The position numbers and the translations under genes were made by a program. 64,000 nt of DNA. Source: Acidovorax_G sp046289925 (GTDB lineage Bacteria > Pseudomonadota > Gammaproteobacteria > Burkholderiales > Burkholderiaceae_C). The notes under the pieces were generated by a model. It saw nothing but the letters and a program-made list of their open reading frames with translations. It did no database searches and had not been told where the DNA came from. The stretch covers positions 16,081-80,080 of the forward strand of contig JBKBUN010000001.1 of the NCBI GenBank assembly GCA_046289925.1. The letters are read 5' to 3'. This document shows, one piece after another, positions 17,268 to 26,244 of this stretch. Position 1 is the stretch's first letter, and each line of letters opens with the position of its first letter.

Positions 17268-18592
17268 ACGACACCCCGGACACCATGAACACTGCCACCG
17301 ACCCCAACCTGCCACTCATCGAGCGTGCCCGCCTCGCCATTGAAAACGGCCAGCTCGCCGAAGCCGCCGCAGTACTGAACCAGGCCCGTGCACAGCTTCC
17401 CAATGACCCGCGGGTGTACATGATGGGCGGCCTCATGGCCGAAAAGGCGGGCAACATCAACGGCGCGTTCCAGCTCATGGAGCGGGGGCTGTCCATCGCA
17501 CCCGATTGGGCCCCAGGCATCATCGTGCTCGCACAACTGCAGGCCCGCCAAGGGCAGTACCCCGAAGCACAGGAAAATGCTGCGATTGCGGTAGCACTGG
17601 AAGCGCGCAACCCTGTCGTGCTCGATGGTGCGATTGAAGTAGCGCACCGCACCGGCAACCTCGACCAAGCTGTGGCCTACCTGCGCAAAGCCCTGGAGGT
17701 GCAGCCCAACGACCGCCGCCTGCGCCTGCTGCTGGCCAAAGACCTGAGCCAGCTCGGCCAGCACGAAGAAGCCATGGCACTGTCCGCGGCCGTGACCACC
17801 GAAGTCCCCGAAGACCGAGCGACCCTCGAAGAGCGCATGCACATCCTGCTGGCAGCGGGCCAGATGGACGACGCCGCGCAGGTCACCGCCACGCTGCTGG
17901 CACTGGACCCTGGCAACGCCATTTACACCTACTACCATGCACGCGCCCGGGGCGAAACGCCCGCCCACCAGCCCGCAGAGATCAACCGCACGCTGTTCGA
18001 CCGCACGGCCCACCTGTTCGACCAGCACCTACAGCAAGGCCTGCGTTACCGCCTGCCCCAGCAAACGGCCCAGAAGATCCTGGCCTTGTACCCTCAGAAA
18101 AAGCTCAACCTGCTCGATTTGGGTTGCGGCACCGGCCTGCTGGGTGCGCAACTGGGCAAGATCGACGGACAGATGGTCGGCACCGACGTATCGCCCAAGA
18201 TGCTGGAGCAAGCCAAACGCCGCCAGCTCTACACCCGCCTGGAGGTGGCCGAACTGCACGACACCCTGCGCAGCACCCCGCCCGGCACCTACGACCTGAT
18301 TGCCGCGCTGGACGTGTGCGTGTACGTGGGCGACCTGCGCGACGCCATTCCAGCCGCTTGGCAGGCGCTGGTGCCGGGTGGCCGGCTGGTGTTCTCGTGC
18401 GAAATCGGCCTGGAAGACGGCCCCGACCTGCACCTCAACCCCGCCACCGAACGCTACGTGCACAAGCGCAGCCACGTCGAGGCGCTGTGCCAGGCCGCCG
18501 GGTTTGCGGTCGAGACGGAGCTGACCGTGCTGCGCTACGAAAAAGGCCAGCCGGTGCAGGGCTTTGTGATCTGGGCGCGCAAGGCGTCCTGA
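17264..18592 (+). CDS. TPR-repeat class I SAM methyltransferase
   Basis: A 442-residue protein. The N-terminal half (about 15-200) consists of tetratricopeptide-like helical repeats (for example ARLAIENGQLAEAAAVLNQA and RKALEVQPNDRRLRLLLAKD). The C-terminal half is a methyltransferase with LNLLDLGCGTGLLGAQLG near residue 281, the acidic MVGTDVSPKMLEQAKRR strand and LIAALDVCVYVGDLRDAIPA. Its ATG overlaps the stop of the fusion gene (ATGA), so the two are translationally coupled. The TPR part probably docks a partner or the glycan. A polysaccharide-modifying role comes from context; the substrate is unknown. Confidence 0.85.
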   Translation: MNDTPDTMNTATDPNLPLIERARLAIENGQLAEAAAVLNQARAQLPNDPRVYMMGGLMAEKAGNINGAFQLMERGLSIAPDWAPGIIVLAQLQARQGQYPEAQENAAIAVALEARNPVVLDGAIEVAHRTGNLDQAVAYLRKALEVQPNDRRLRLLLAKDLSQLGQHEEAMALSAAVTTEVPEDRATLEERMHILLAAGQMDDAAQVTATLLALDPGNAIYTYYHARARGETPAHQPAEINRTLFDRTAHLFDQHLQQGLRYRLPQQTAQKILALYPQKKLNLLDLGCGTGLLGAQLGKIDGQMVGTDVSPKMLEQAKRRQLYTRLEVAELHDTLRSTPPGTYDLIAALDVCVYVGDLRDAIPAAWQALVPGGRLVFSCEIGLEDGPDLHLNPATERYVHKRSHVEALCQAAGFAVETELTVLRYEKGQPVQGFVIWARKAS

Positions 18593-18662
18593 CCCTGATC
18601 GCCTCTGATCGACGGCGCTCCCGGCCACGCCACCGCATCGCCACACGCGCCGAGCGCCCCAC

Positions 18663-19523
18663 TCAAGGCCGCTGCAGCAGCAAGAAGATCTCGTTGTTCA
18701 ACAGCCAGTCGTCTGGATAGCGCCCCTGCAGCGCCTGCGGAATCGGCATATCCAGGTAGCGGCGCTCCTCGCGCAGCACTGCGAAGCCCGCCTCGCGCGC
18801 CAATGCCACCAGTTCGTCGGCGGTCAGACGGTTCAACGCGCGGTATTCGTTGAACACAAAGCGCTTGTAGCCCTCCACACCGAAGTCGGCAAAGCCGAAG
18901 TCCACCTCGGCCGCGTCCATAGGCCCCTGGTGCGCCTCGATCACCTTCCACAACGCGTCTTCGGTCGCCAGCAGGTGATGCCAGGGCACATCGTCGTACC
19001 GACGCAGGTGCGAACCCCAGGGTGAATGGAACAGCGGCTCGATCTGCAAAAAGAACACACCGCCCGGCCGCAGGCACTCCCGCAAGTCGCGCAAGATAGG
19101 CAACAGCTGGGCGCGCTGCACGTGCTCGAAGGTAGACCAGCTCATGATGCCATCCACCGGCGCATGGCGGTCTGCCAGCGGCGTGCCTGGGGCGATGGTC
19201 TCGAACGTCAGCGCGCAGGGCACACGCCGCATGCCCAGTTGCTCGCGGGCAATGCGCGGCAACTTCTCGTATTCACGGCGAATGTCAATGCCATGGATAC
19301 GCGTGGCCCCGTGGCGCAATACCAGCGCCAAGTCGGTAATGCCATCGCCACAGCCAAAGTTTAGCAACCGTGCGGTGCGCAAATCCAGCGCTGCGCCCAT
19401 CCAGTAATGCACCACGTCTGCGGCGTAGTCGAAGTGCGCGCGAAACCACTCGTCGCTGATGCGCGAAGCGTCCCAGGGCGCGATACCCCATAGCCACTCC
19501 TGCAGTTGTGTCCAGATTCGCAT
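18663..19523 (-). CDS. Class I SAM methyltransferase (polysaccharide locus)
   Basis: A 286-residue methyltransferase. The SAM motif is RLLNFGCGDGITDLALVLRH, followed by IHGIDIRREYEKLPRIAREQ (acidic end of strand 2), MSWSTFEHVQRAQLLPILRD and LRPGGVFFLQIEP. The start MRIWTQLQEWLWG is preferred because upstream in-frame residues lack domain character. It lies 53 bases after the neighbouring methyltransferase gene on the same strand and converges on the TPR-methyltransferase gene. It probably decorates the exported glycan; acceptor unknown. Confidence 0.82.
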   Translation of the reverse strand: MRIWTQLQEWLWGIAPWDASRISDEWFRAHFDYAADVVHYWMGAALDLRTARLLNFGCGDGITDLALVLRHGATRIHGIDIRREYEKLPRIAREQLGMRRVPCALTFETIAPGTPLADRHAPVDGIMSWSTFEHVQRAQLLPILRDLRECLRPGGVFFLQIEPLFHSPWGSHLRRYDDVPWHHLLATEDALWKVIEAHQGPMDAAEVDFGFADFGVEGYKRFVFNEYRALNRLTADELVALAREAGFAVLREERRYLDMPIPQALQGRYPDDWLLNNEIFLLLQRP

Positions 19524-19576
19524 GTGAAAAACTGTGTGTGGATGCGGTCTTAGCAGGCCCTCTGCGGCGCAAAGCC

Positions 19577-20512
19577 TCAGACCACCGCCACAGCGCTGTG
19601 GTCGCCGCCGCTCGGCTTGCGCAGCACGTAGGCGTCTTGGTGGTTCCAGAAATGCACACGCGCCTCGTGCACCAGGCACGGCAAGCCCATGGTTTCGGCA
19701 ATGCGCGCGTGCACAAAGGCCGGCGAGGTGAAGCTCGTGCCGTACTCGTTCACATCAATGGCCCGCGACTCGCTCGACGGTGCAAAAAAGAAGCCCTCGG
19801 CATCCAGCGACACATGGTCGTATGCAGCAGCCTTCTCGCCATGGGTGCTGAACACCAGCAACCCGCCCGGGGCCACGGCATCCCACAACACCCGAAGCCA
19901 ACGCCCCCAGGTGCTGCGTGGCAGGTGGCTGAACAGCGACAGCACGAACACCAGGTCATACCGCTGCGGCCACTCCAGCGCTTCCGGCAGCACCGACGAC
20001 ACCAAGCCCTGCACGCCAAAAGTCTGGCGCGCAAAGTCCACGGCATCGGGCACCACGTCAGAAACCGTCACCCGCTCGGCCCCCAGCACCTTGACCAAGT
20101 GCCGCGTGAAGCGGCCATGGCCGCTGGCAAACTCCAGCACCGAGCCGGTCTTGAGCAGCGGCTGTTCTACCGCTTCAAGCAGCAGCATCAGCTCCGACAG
20201 CGTGCGCCAACCGTCGGCAAAGTAATCGCGCAGCGGGTTGCGGCTGGAGGGATGCCCGGCAAAAAAACCAAAGATATCGTCCTGCGACGAAACGGTGCAG
20301 TCCAGGCCCATGATGTTGGCAAACGAGCCATTCAGCGCATGCTGCTCGATCAACGCATGGGCAGCCAGCATGGTATCGGGCTCAGCGCGGGCGCGCTGCA
20401 GCACCTGGGCGGCGGCCTCTCGCTGGCCCATTTGCAGCAGTCGCCGTCCTTCTTCCAGCAAAGCCGCTCCGGGGCCTGCTGCGGAACGTTCGGTCAAGGG
20501 CGTCAAAGTCAT
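19577..20512 (-). CDS. Class I SAM methyltransferase (polysaccharide locus)
   Basis: A 311-residue protein with a short N-terminal helical, TPR-like segment (EEGRRLLQMGQREAAAQVLQ), then a methyltransferase core: GSVLEFASGHGRFTRHLVKV, ERVTVSDVVPDAVDFARQTF, YDLVFVLSLFSHLPRSTWGR and PGGLLVFSTHGEKA. The FASGHGR variant of the glycine motif is common in sugar-modifying methyltransferases. It follows the Wzt gene by 82 bases and is probably in the wzm-wzt transcript. Likely role: modification of the polysaccharide before or during export. Acceptor unknown. Confidence 0.82.
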   Translation of the reverse strand: MTLTPLTERSAAGPGAALLEEGRRLLQMGQREAAAQVLQRARAEPDTMLAAHALIEQHALNGSFANIMGLDCTVSSQDDIFGFFAGHPSSRNPLRDYFADGWRTLSELMLLLEAVEQPLLKTGSVLEFASGHGRFTRHLVKVLGAERVTVSDVVPDAVDFARQTFGVQGLVSSVLPEALEWPQRYDLVFVLSLFSHLPRSTWGRWLRVLWDAVAPGGLLVFSTHGEKAAAYDHVSLDAEGFFFAPSSESRAIDVNEYGTSFTSPAFVHARIAETMGLPCLVHEARVHFWNHQDAYVLRKPSGGDHSAVAVV

Positions 20513-20594
20513 GGGTGCGGATTATCGGTGGCGCGCGGCGCGGCGCGGCTGCAGCAGGGCCTGCGACAGTACAGCAGGAGGCGTTGCGCGCCGC

Positions 20595-21896
20595 TCAAGA
20601 CCAATGGTGCGGCAACCGCACCAAACCCGGCAGGGGCTTCGGAAAGATGAAACGGAAGTGCAGGAACTGAAACCACTGGTCGTATACCGCCAGCCCCGTT
20701 TCGTCGAACAGGAACGCGCTGATCACATAGTCCCCGCTGTGCAGCGGCAGGTCGGGGAATGTCAGCACCGACCGCCAAGTACCATCGGGCAGCGCCTGCG
20801 GCGCCGCACCGTCTTCGTGCGTGGCCAGCGATGTAATGCCCACGCCTTTGGACTGCTCGATCATGAAACCGATATGGGGCCGCTCAGCCCCACGGCCACG
20901 GGCAGTGATGGTCACCACCAGGTCCTGGCCTTGCAGCACAGGCGGCTGGCCGTCCTGCGGCTCGGTCAGGTTGGCAACCTCCACCGAAAGAATGCAGGCG
21001 CCCCCGTGGTCGGCTGGCGATGCAGTCGGGCGTGCGGCTGCCGCATCGCTGGCCGGCGCCGGGGCTACAAGTTCGCTCGCAGAGTCGGCTTCGACCGCCC
21101 CCGCCGGCAGACCATCTGCCGCGTCGCGCGCACGGGTGTGCACGTCGTAGGCAGCCAGCACGGGCTCGGTAGGCCCGAACATGGCCACCTCTCCTTTGCG
21201 CAACCATAGCGCCTGGTCGCACAAGTGTCGGATGTGGTACGGGCTGTGCGAGCAAAACAGAATCGTGCAGCCGTTGTTGCGAAAAGCCGTGATGCGCTCC
21301 ACGCACTTCTTCTGAAAGTGCTGGTCGCCCACAGCCAGCGCCTCGTCAATGATCAGCACATCAGGCTGCACCGCCGTGACCAGCGCAAACGCCAGGCGAA
21401 CCGTCATGCCCGAGGAATAGGTTTTCACCGGACGGTCCAGCGCTTCGCCCAGTTCGCAAAACTCGATGATGGAAGGCTCAAGCCGCTGCATCTCATCGCG
21501 GTCGATGCCGATCAGGCTGCCACCGAAGTACAAATTGTCGCGGCCGCTGAAGTCAGGGTGAAAGCCTGCGCCCAACTCCAGAATGGCCGTCACACGGCCC
21601 ACGCGGTCGATGCGACCTTCACTGGGCTGCAGCGTGCCCGCCAACAGCTTGAGCAACGAACTCTTGCCCGCCCCGTTGTCACCGATCACGCCAATGCACT
21701 GGCCACGCTGCAATTCAAACGACACATTGCGCAAGGCCCAGTGGCTGCGATAGGTGACATGCCCGGCAAGCAGCGCACGCAGCCGAGCCCGGGGGGAAGG
21801 GTACAGACGGTATTCCTTGCCCACACCCTGCACGCGCAACACGGTGTCGGCCGAAGGCGCAGCGGCGCTCGCCATTAGGGGGGAGTGCGCACTCAT
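20595..21896 (-). CDS. wzt: Polysaccharide ABC transporter ATP-binding protein, Wzt type
   Basis: A 433-residue ATPase for export of undecaprenyl-linked polysaccharide across the inner membrane. Walker A is GDNGAGKSSLLKLL; the ABC signature region is VKTYSSGMTVRLAFALV; Walker B is VLIIDEALAVGD; the switch His is in FCSHSPYHIRHLC. After a Pro/Ala/Ser linker, residues about 290-433 form a beta-rich C-terminal domain (ILSVEVANLTEPQDGQPPVL, LTFPDLPLHSGDYVIS) like the Wzt carbohydrate-binding domain of E. coli O9a, which recognises the chain-terminating modification. It overlaps wzm by 4 bases. The C-terminal domain implies the exported chain carries a terminal mark. Confidence 0.93.
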   Translation of the reverse strand: MSAHSPLMASAAAPSADTVLRVQGVGKEYRLYPSPRARLRALLAGHVTYRSHWALRNVSFELQRGQCIGVIGDNGAGKSSLLKLLAGTLQPSEGRIDRVGRVTAILELGAGFHPDFSGRDNLYFGGSLIGIDRDEMQRLEPSIIEFCELGEALDRPVKTYSSGMTVRLAFALVTAVQPDVLIIDEALAVGDQHFQKKCVERITAFRNNGCTILFCSHSPYHIRHLCDQALWLRKGEVAMFGPTEPVLAAYDVHTRARDAADGLPAGAVEADSASELVAPAPASDAAAARPTASPADHGGACILSVEVANLTEPQDGQPPVLQGQDLVVTITARGRGAERPHIGFMIEQSKGVGITSLATHEDGAAPQALPDGTWRSVLTFPDLPLHSGDYVISAFLFDETGLAVYDQWFQFLHFRFIFPKPLPGLVRLPHHWS

Positions 21897-22696
21897 AGCC
21901 AGTCCACCAATTGGTCGCGGCTGCGCGCCACCAGCAGCGACAGCACGCCCGCCAGCAGCAGCACCCAAGCCAGGGTGACACCCCAGGTGGCCAGGGGCGG
22001 CCACGCCCCTTGCAGCAGCACTTGCTGGTAGCCCTGCACAAGCCCCGTCATGGGATTGAGCCACAGCGCCCAGCGCCAGCGCTCAGGAAACAGCGCCATC
22101 GGAAACAGAATGGGCGACAGGTAAACACCCACCGAGAGTGCAAAACCCACAGCCTGCACCGTGTCGCGCAGCGCCGCCGCCAAGATGGCCAGCACATACG
22201 CCAACAGCAGGCACAGCAACAATTGAAGCCCCAACAGCGCCGGCAGTGCCAGCCAGAATGCGGGCGCGCCCCGGTGCAGCGGCCAGTAGGCCAGCGCCAC
22301 CAGCAGCAGCAACGGGCCGTACACCACCGCACTGGCCATCACCGCACGGGCCATGAAAAGCACGGGCGGCAGCGGGTTCTTCTGCAGCAGCCCGCCTGCA
22401 TCGATCAGGCTGCTCATGCCGCGCGAAACGGCGTCACAAAACGCCATCCAAGGCAAGGCGCCCACCACCAAAAATGCACCGACGGCCCGCGTGGGCGCGT
22501 TGTCGCCCAGGCGCATGTTGAACACCACGTCGAACACCAAATAGAAGGCGGCCACCGTCAGCAGGGGCTGTAGGTAGGGCCACACAATGCCCATGGCCGT
22601 GCCACTGTGGCGGGCGGCCACTTCACGCCGCGTGAGCACCCACACCAGTCGACGGCCGCGCCACAGGGCCTGGCATTCGTTCCACAAAGCGGTCAT
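21893..22696 (-). CDS. wzm: Polysaccharide ABC transporter permease, Wzm type
   Basis: A 267-residue ABC-2 type permease with about six transmembrane helices. The N-terminal amphipathic segment LVWVLTRREVAARHSGTAMG precedes IVWPYLQPLLTVAAFYLVFD; later helices include YGPLLLLVALAYWPL, LLLCLLLAYVLAILAAAL and the closing VLLLAGVLSLLVA. The start MTALWNECQ was chosen because the upstream open frame is shadow-like. It pairs with Wzt through a 4-base overlap. Together they flip O-polysaccharide on its lipid carrier to the periplasm for ligation to the lipid A core. Confidence 0.92.
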   Translation of the reverse strand: MTALWNECQALWRGRRLVWVLTRREVAARHSGTAMGIVWPYLQPLLTVAAFYLVFDVVFNMRLGDNAPTRAVGAFLVVGALPWMAFCDAVSRGMSSLIDAGGLLQKNPLPPVLFMARAVMASAVVYGPLLLLVALAYWPLHRGAPAFWLALPALLGLQLLLCLLLAYVLAILAAALRDTVQAVGFALSVGVYLSPILFPMALFPERWRWALWLNPMTGLVQGYQQVLLQGAWPPLATWGVTLAWVLLLAGVLSLLVARSRDQLVDWL

Positions 22697-23054
22697 GCAA
22701 ACAAAGAGGTTGGACGGTTGGGGTTGAAAAAGCGCTCGCGTCAGGCGGGCGTCACAGGGCTTGGGCCATGCGTGGGCGCACAGGCGGCCAGCGCCCGGCG
22801 GAGTCAGCTTTGCGCCAGCCGGGGCCCGACGACCAAGCCCCTCGGTCCGCCTGCACCACGCCCACACCGGCTGCAGTCTGCCGCCTGCCGCTCGCGCGTG
22901 GCTGCCGATTGTCCACGACTCGGGCACCACCACGGCCACGGCAACACCCGGTGCAGTGCGAAGGCTCAGACCACAGCCCCCTTCCCGCAGGCCGCGTGCT
23001 GGCAACGTGCGCTGCCGCTGCGTCGATCAGCCTGCTTGACCCAGACACCCAACC

Positions 23055-23103
23055 GCTATCAGATTGATAGCTGCTTGTGCTTGGTTTACAAGCACGAGCG
23101 GCC
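23055..23103. repeat. Dispersed double-hairpin repeat
   Basis: The first stem is gctatca/tgatagc around a 3-base loop (23055-23071). The second stem, cttgtgcttg against caagcacgag, follows directly. The same architecture and near-identical core recur at 48613-48662 and, degenerate, at 52795 and 62791. Confidence 0.75.
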
Positions 23104-23198
23104 GATTCGACCCATAAGCCATCCGAACAAGACGCCGCCTATTCACCCCCCGCCCAGGGGGGCAAAGACCCGCGTGGGCCTGGGCCCAATGGGTCATG

Positions 23199-23218
23199 AC
23201 AGGCTCCTAGGAGCCTGT
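23199..23218. repeat. Perfect 20-base palindrome resembling two fused MITE ends
   Basis: The sequence acaggctcctaggagcctgt is its own reverse complement. Each half matches the terminal sequence of the inverted-repeat elements at 59666 and 60940 (gacaggctcct and aggagcctgt). Confidence 0.7.
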
Positions 23219-23277
23219 AGGCGGGCCCAGCGCGACCGCTGTCGCCACGACGGCAGGGCCCGGCGGGCGCAAACGCC

Positions 23278-24240
23278 TTACTGCCGGGGGGCCACGGCGC
23301 GCTGTGCCGCGGGCACGGCGGCTTCGTAGCGCTTGGCAAAGGCTTCGATGGCCGCGGCATCGGGCTTGGCATTGGCCTGCAGACGCTGGGCTTCGGCCAC
23401 GCGGGCGTCCTGGATGATGCTGGCACGCACCTCCTTCACCAAATCGTCTTTCACCTCATCAAACGGGCGCACACCGGCGGGCTTGCGGTCCAGCAGTTGG
23501 ATGATGTGGTAGCCGAACTGCGACTCGACCAGATCGCTCATGTCGTTCGCATTCTTCAGGGCAAACGCTGCTTGCTCGAACGAAGGCACCATACGGCCCC
23601 GGGCAAAAAAGCCCAGATCACCGCCCTTTTCAGCACTGCCCTTGTCGGCCGACTTTTCAGTCGCCAGTTTGGCAAAGTCGGCGCCGCCCTTGAGGTCTTG
23701 GAGAATCTTTTCGGCTTCTGCCTTGGACTCGGGCGTGGTGCCCGAAATCAAGATGTGGCGCACCCGAACCTGCTCATCGGCCTTGAAGCGGTCTGGGTTG
23801 GCGCGGTACAGCGTGCGGGCCTTCGCCTCGGCGGCTTCTTGGGAGGGCGCGGCCTTTTGGTCAATACGCTCGATCAGCGCATCGGACAGCACCTTGTCCA
23901 TGGCCACCTTCAGCGTGGCAGCCACCACCGGATCTTTGTCCAGGCCTTGGGCCAATGCCTCTGCCGCCATGGCACGGCGCACATACAAGTTGTGGGCCAC
24001 CTGGCCCACCGTTTGAGGACGCGACAGCACCAGCGGCCGCATTTCGGGCGGCATGCGCAGCGCGTCGGCCTGAATGTCCAGCGTGGTAATGGAAATCTTG
24101 TCGCCCTGCACCAGGGGCACAGCGTCGTTGGCCTGGGCTGCAAACGCAGCACCGCCCAGCAGCGCCATCACCGCCACGGCACGAAGGGGGCGCAGCGCGC
24201 GGCCCCGGGTCATGTCAACACACAAGCTCATAGTCACCAT
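23278..24240 (-). CDS. Periplasmic parvulin-type peptidyl-prolyl isomerase
   Basis: A 320-residue exported PPIase of the PpiC/SurA-like family. A signal peptide ends near ALLGGAAFAAQAN. A helical chaperone-like N-domain follows. The parvulin domain is at about 150-250: QVRVRHILISGTTPESKAEA, FAKLATEKSADKGSAEKGGD, LGFFARGRMVPSFEQAAFAL and SQFGYHIIQLLDR. It catalyses prolyl cis/trans isomerisation and assists folding of exported proteins. The start is uncertain: ATGs at 24240, 24231 and 24213 all lack a good ribosome site. It lies only 23 bases after the terminator of the surface-protein gene, so expression probably depends on readthrough or a promoter overlapping that hairpin. Confidence 0.88.
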   Translation of the reverse strand: MVTMSLCVDMTRGRALRPLRAVAVMALLGGAAFAAQANDAVPLVQGDKISITTLDIQADALRMPPEMRPLVLSRPQTVGQVAHNLYVRRAMAAEALAQGLDKDPVVAATLKVAMDKVLSDALIERIDQKAAPSQEAAEAKARTLYRANPDRFKADEQVRVRHILISGTTPESKAEAEKILQDLKGGADFAKLATEKSADKGSAEKGGDLGFFARGRMVPSFEQAAFALKNANDMSDLVESQFGYHIIQLLDRKPAGVRPFDEVKDDLVKEVRASIIQDARVAEAQRLQANAKPDAAAIEAFAKRYEAAVPAAQRAVAPRQ

Positions 24241-24263
24241 GCAAGAAGAAGTGAATTCACCAA

Positions 24264-24294
24264 TAAAAAAGGCGGGGGTCGCCCCCCGCCTTTT
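24264..24294 (-). terminator. Strong rho-independent terminator after the surface-protein gene
   Basis: Read on the minus strand: aaaaggcggggg, loop gcga, then cccccgcc and a run of six T. The stem is almost all G-C. It stands 34 bases past the stop of the surface-protein gene and before the PPIase start. The opposite strand also has a short T-run. Confidence 0.9.
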
Positions 24295-24327
24295 GAGATC
24301 GCATTGCTGCGATTAAGTGCCCACGAA

Positions 24328-26037
24328 TTACTTCGTGAAGCGGTGCGGCCAGGTGATACCGTAGGTACCGGCCTTGCCAGCCGAAGCTTGCGGGTTCTCC
24401 AGCTTGATGAACGAAGCGCCCAGGATCGGCAGACCCTTGCCACCGTTGGCGGTGTTGAGCACGCCCCAGCCGTTTTCGTACGAACCGGTCGTCACAGTAC
24501 GGCGAGCAACGCTGGCGCCCAGAACCGAGGTGCCCGTGTCACGGAAGGCCAGCACGCTGACTTCACCGCAGAACTGCACGCTGGTGGACGTACCAGGCGA
24601 GAACACCGGCACCGTGCTGCCCGTCGTTTCTTCGCGGTCGAAGAACTTCTGGCTGTCTGCACGCACGCAGATGTTGCCATTGGCATCGACGCTGGTGTTA
24701 CCAGCCTCGATCGGCGCACCTGCTTGTGCGGGGTAGAACATGTCGTCAGCGTGACCCCCTGCGCCCAGGTCAGAGAACAGGCGATACTGTGTCGAAGCCG
24801 TTGCCAGGGCCAGCGTGGTGCCAGCAGCGTAATTGGCGGCCACATTGTAACGGCGGGTGGGCATCGAGAACACCCAGTCGGTCTTGGCCGAGATCACGGC
24901 GTCGTTGGCGTACTGGTTGGTCACCGAGTTCACGCGCAGAGCAGCTTGCAGGGCCTGGGCTTGTGCCAGGGGGGCCGCAGCTCCAGGAGCAGCGTAGAAC
25001 GGGGTCGACATGTCGGGCAGGTCGAAGTTCAGCAGGGCCAGCGCAGGCACAGAGGTGGGAGCCGCGTTGGCATTCGTCACCACTTGCGTCGTGCGGAACA
25101 GCGGGTCGGCCGTCAGGGTGTTGGCATCGGCAGTCACCGCCACAGCAGGCGTGTCCAACTGCGGGAAGTGCACGAAGTTACCGCGAGTACCACCGGTCAA
25201 CTGGATGGCCGTAGCGGCACCAGAGAACGTGGTGGTTTGAGGCACGTTGATGATGTACCAGTCACCCATCAAACCCGTGGTGGGGGTCTGCAGACCACGT
25301 TGAGCTGCAGCAGCTTCGGTAGTGAAGCTGGTCGTTGCAATGGTGTCGACCAGCGTACGGGCTGCCGAGCCTGCCACCGAGCAAGGCGCCGTGCCGTTCA
25401 CGTGCTTGGTAGCGGTGTACAGGGGCGAACGCTGCGTACCAGCAGCCGAGGCGGTGCCGTCAGCAGTCCAGGCCGTCACGTTGGTGATGTCGGCCATGTT
25501 GAAGATTTCAACATAACCTTCGCGGGTCAGGTTGGCCTTGGTGGCAGCGTCAGCGTACGAGGGCAGACGGGTTTGCACGAAAGGCTGGGCCACGTTCTTG
25601 GTCAGGGCGGGCACCGTGCAGGTGTTGTCGGCCGTGATGATGTTGGCCACGCCATCGGCGCCAGCCATCACAGCAGCGGTCCACACATCGCCAGGCGACA
25701 TGAACACCTGGAAGTCCAGCACGTCATCAGAGTTGGAGGCGCTGCGGAAGCGAACCTTCACCAGCTTGCCGTTGGCTTGGTCGGTGTTGGTCACGTGCAG
25801 AACGGTCATGTTGCCGTTTTGCGCGTTGTAGTAGGGCACCACCAGAGCGTGACCCACGCCGCCTTCGGCCACAGCCAGGCCGGTAGCGTCGCGCGCGGCC
25901 ATCTTGCCGTCGGTAGCAATGGTTGTCGCATCGACAGCCGCACCAGTACCGGCGATTACGCCAGCCAGGGCAGAGCTAGCGAAGCCCAGGCCACCAATCA
26001 TGGCAGCAATGCTCAGGGCCATCACATTTTTCTTCAT
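24328..26037 (-). CDS. Exported, probably abundant cell-surface protein, family unrecognised
   Basis: A 569-residue protein with a clear signal peptide (MKKNVMALSIAAMIGGLGFA, cleavage after SSALA). The mature part is rich in Ala, Thr, Asn and Val, poor in Lys and Cys (four Cys), beta-predicted, with stretches such as GHALVVPYYNAQNGNMTVLH. Its composition, even codon use and strong terminator resemble S-layer or outer-surface proteins. It ends in aromatic/basic WPHRFTK, not a canonical porin C-terminal Phe. I recall similar unnamed proteins in Comamonadaceae but no defined function. The start MKKNV is preferred over an upstream ATG because it begins a standard signal peptide and has GGAG upstream. 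A PPIase gene follows and may assist its folding. Confidence 0.8.
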   Translation of the reverse strand: MKKNVMALSIAAMIGGLGFASSALAGVIAGTGAAVDATTIATDGKMAARDATGLAVAEGGVGHALVVPYYNAQNGNMTVLHVTNTDQANGKLVKVRFRSASNSDDVLDFQVFMSPGDVWTAAVMAGADGVANIITADNTCTVPALTKNVAQPFVQTRLPSYADAATKANLTREGYVEIFNMADITNVTAWTADGTASAAGTQRSPLYTATKHVNGTAPCSVAGSAARTLVDTIATTSFTTEAAAAQRGLQTPTTGLMGDWYIINVPQTTTFSGAATAIQLTGGTRGNFVHFPQLDTPAVAVTADANTLTADPLFRTTQVVTNANAAPTSVPALALLNFDLPDMSTPFYAAPGAAAPLAQAQALQAALRVNSVTNQYANDAVISAKTDWVFSMPTRRYNVAANYAAGTTLALATASTQYRLFSDLGAGGHADDMFYPAQAGAPIEAGNTSVDANGNICVRADSQKFFDREETTGSTVPVFSPGTSTSVQFCGEVSVLAFRDTGTSVLGASVARRTVTTGSYENGWGVLNTANGGKGLPILGASFIKLENPQASAGKAGTYGITWPHRFTK

Positions 26038-26244
26038 ATCAAGAACTCCAGTTAAAAAGTTGGTAAGCGCAACTACCACGATTGATTACGCTTAGGCATC
26101 GTAGCACAGCGCGTTGAGGGCTTGTACAGCGGGCGGCCGGTGAAACCGCCTGTTGTTGATGAAAAGCAACACTGGTCAGAGCGGTGTGGCAGAACCTCCT
26201 TCGCAGGGACTAGTGGCAACGTTGCAAGACCGGATCAACACCGT

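Larger units (their letters stand above)
22697..23277. other. 581-base intergenic region with repeats, no gene seen
   Basis: No convincing gene in any frame; open frames here lack ribosome sites and domain features. It contains a double-hairpin repeat (23055-23103) and a perfect 20-base palindrome (23199-23218). The promoter for the wzm-wzt operon is presumably near 22700-22800, but I see no strong consensus. Confidence 0.6.

Noticed and set aside
23497..26055. 852-residue plus-strand open frame
   Set aside because: Spans the antisense of two clear genes and a strong terminator; no recognisable domain.
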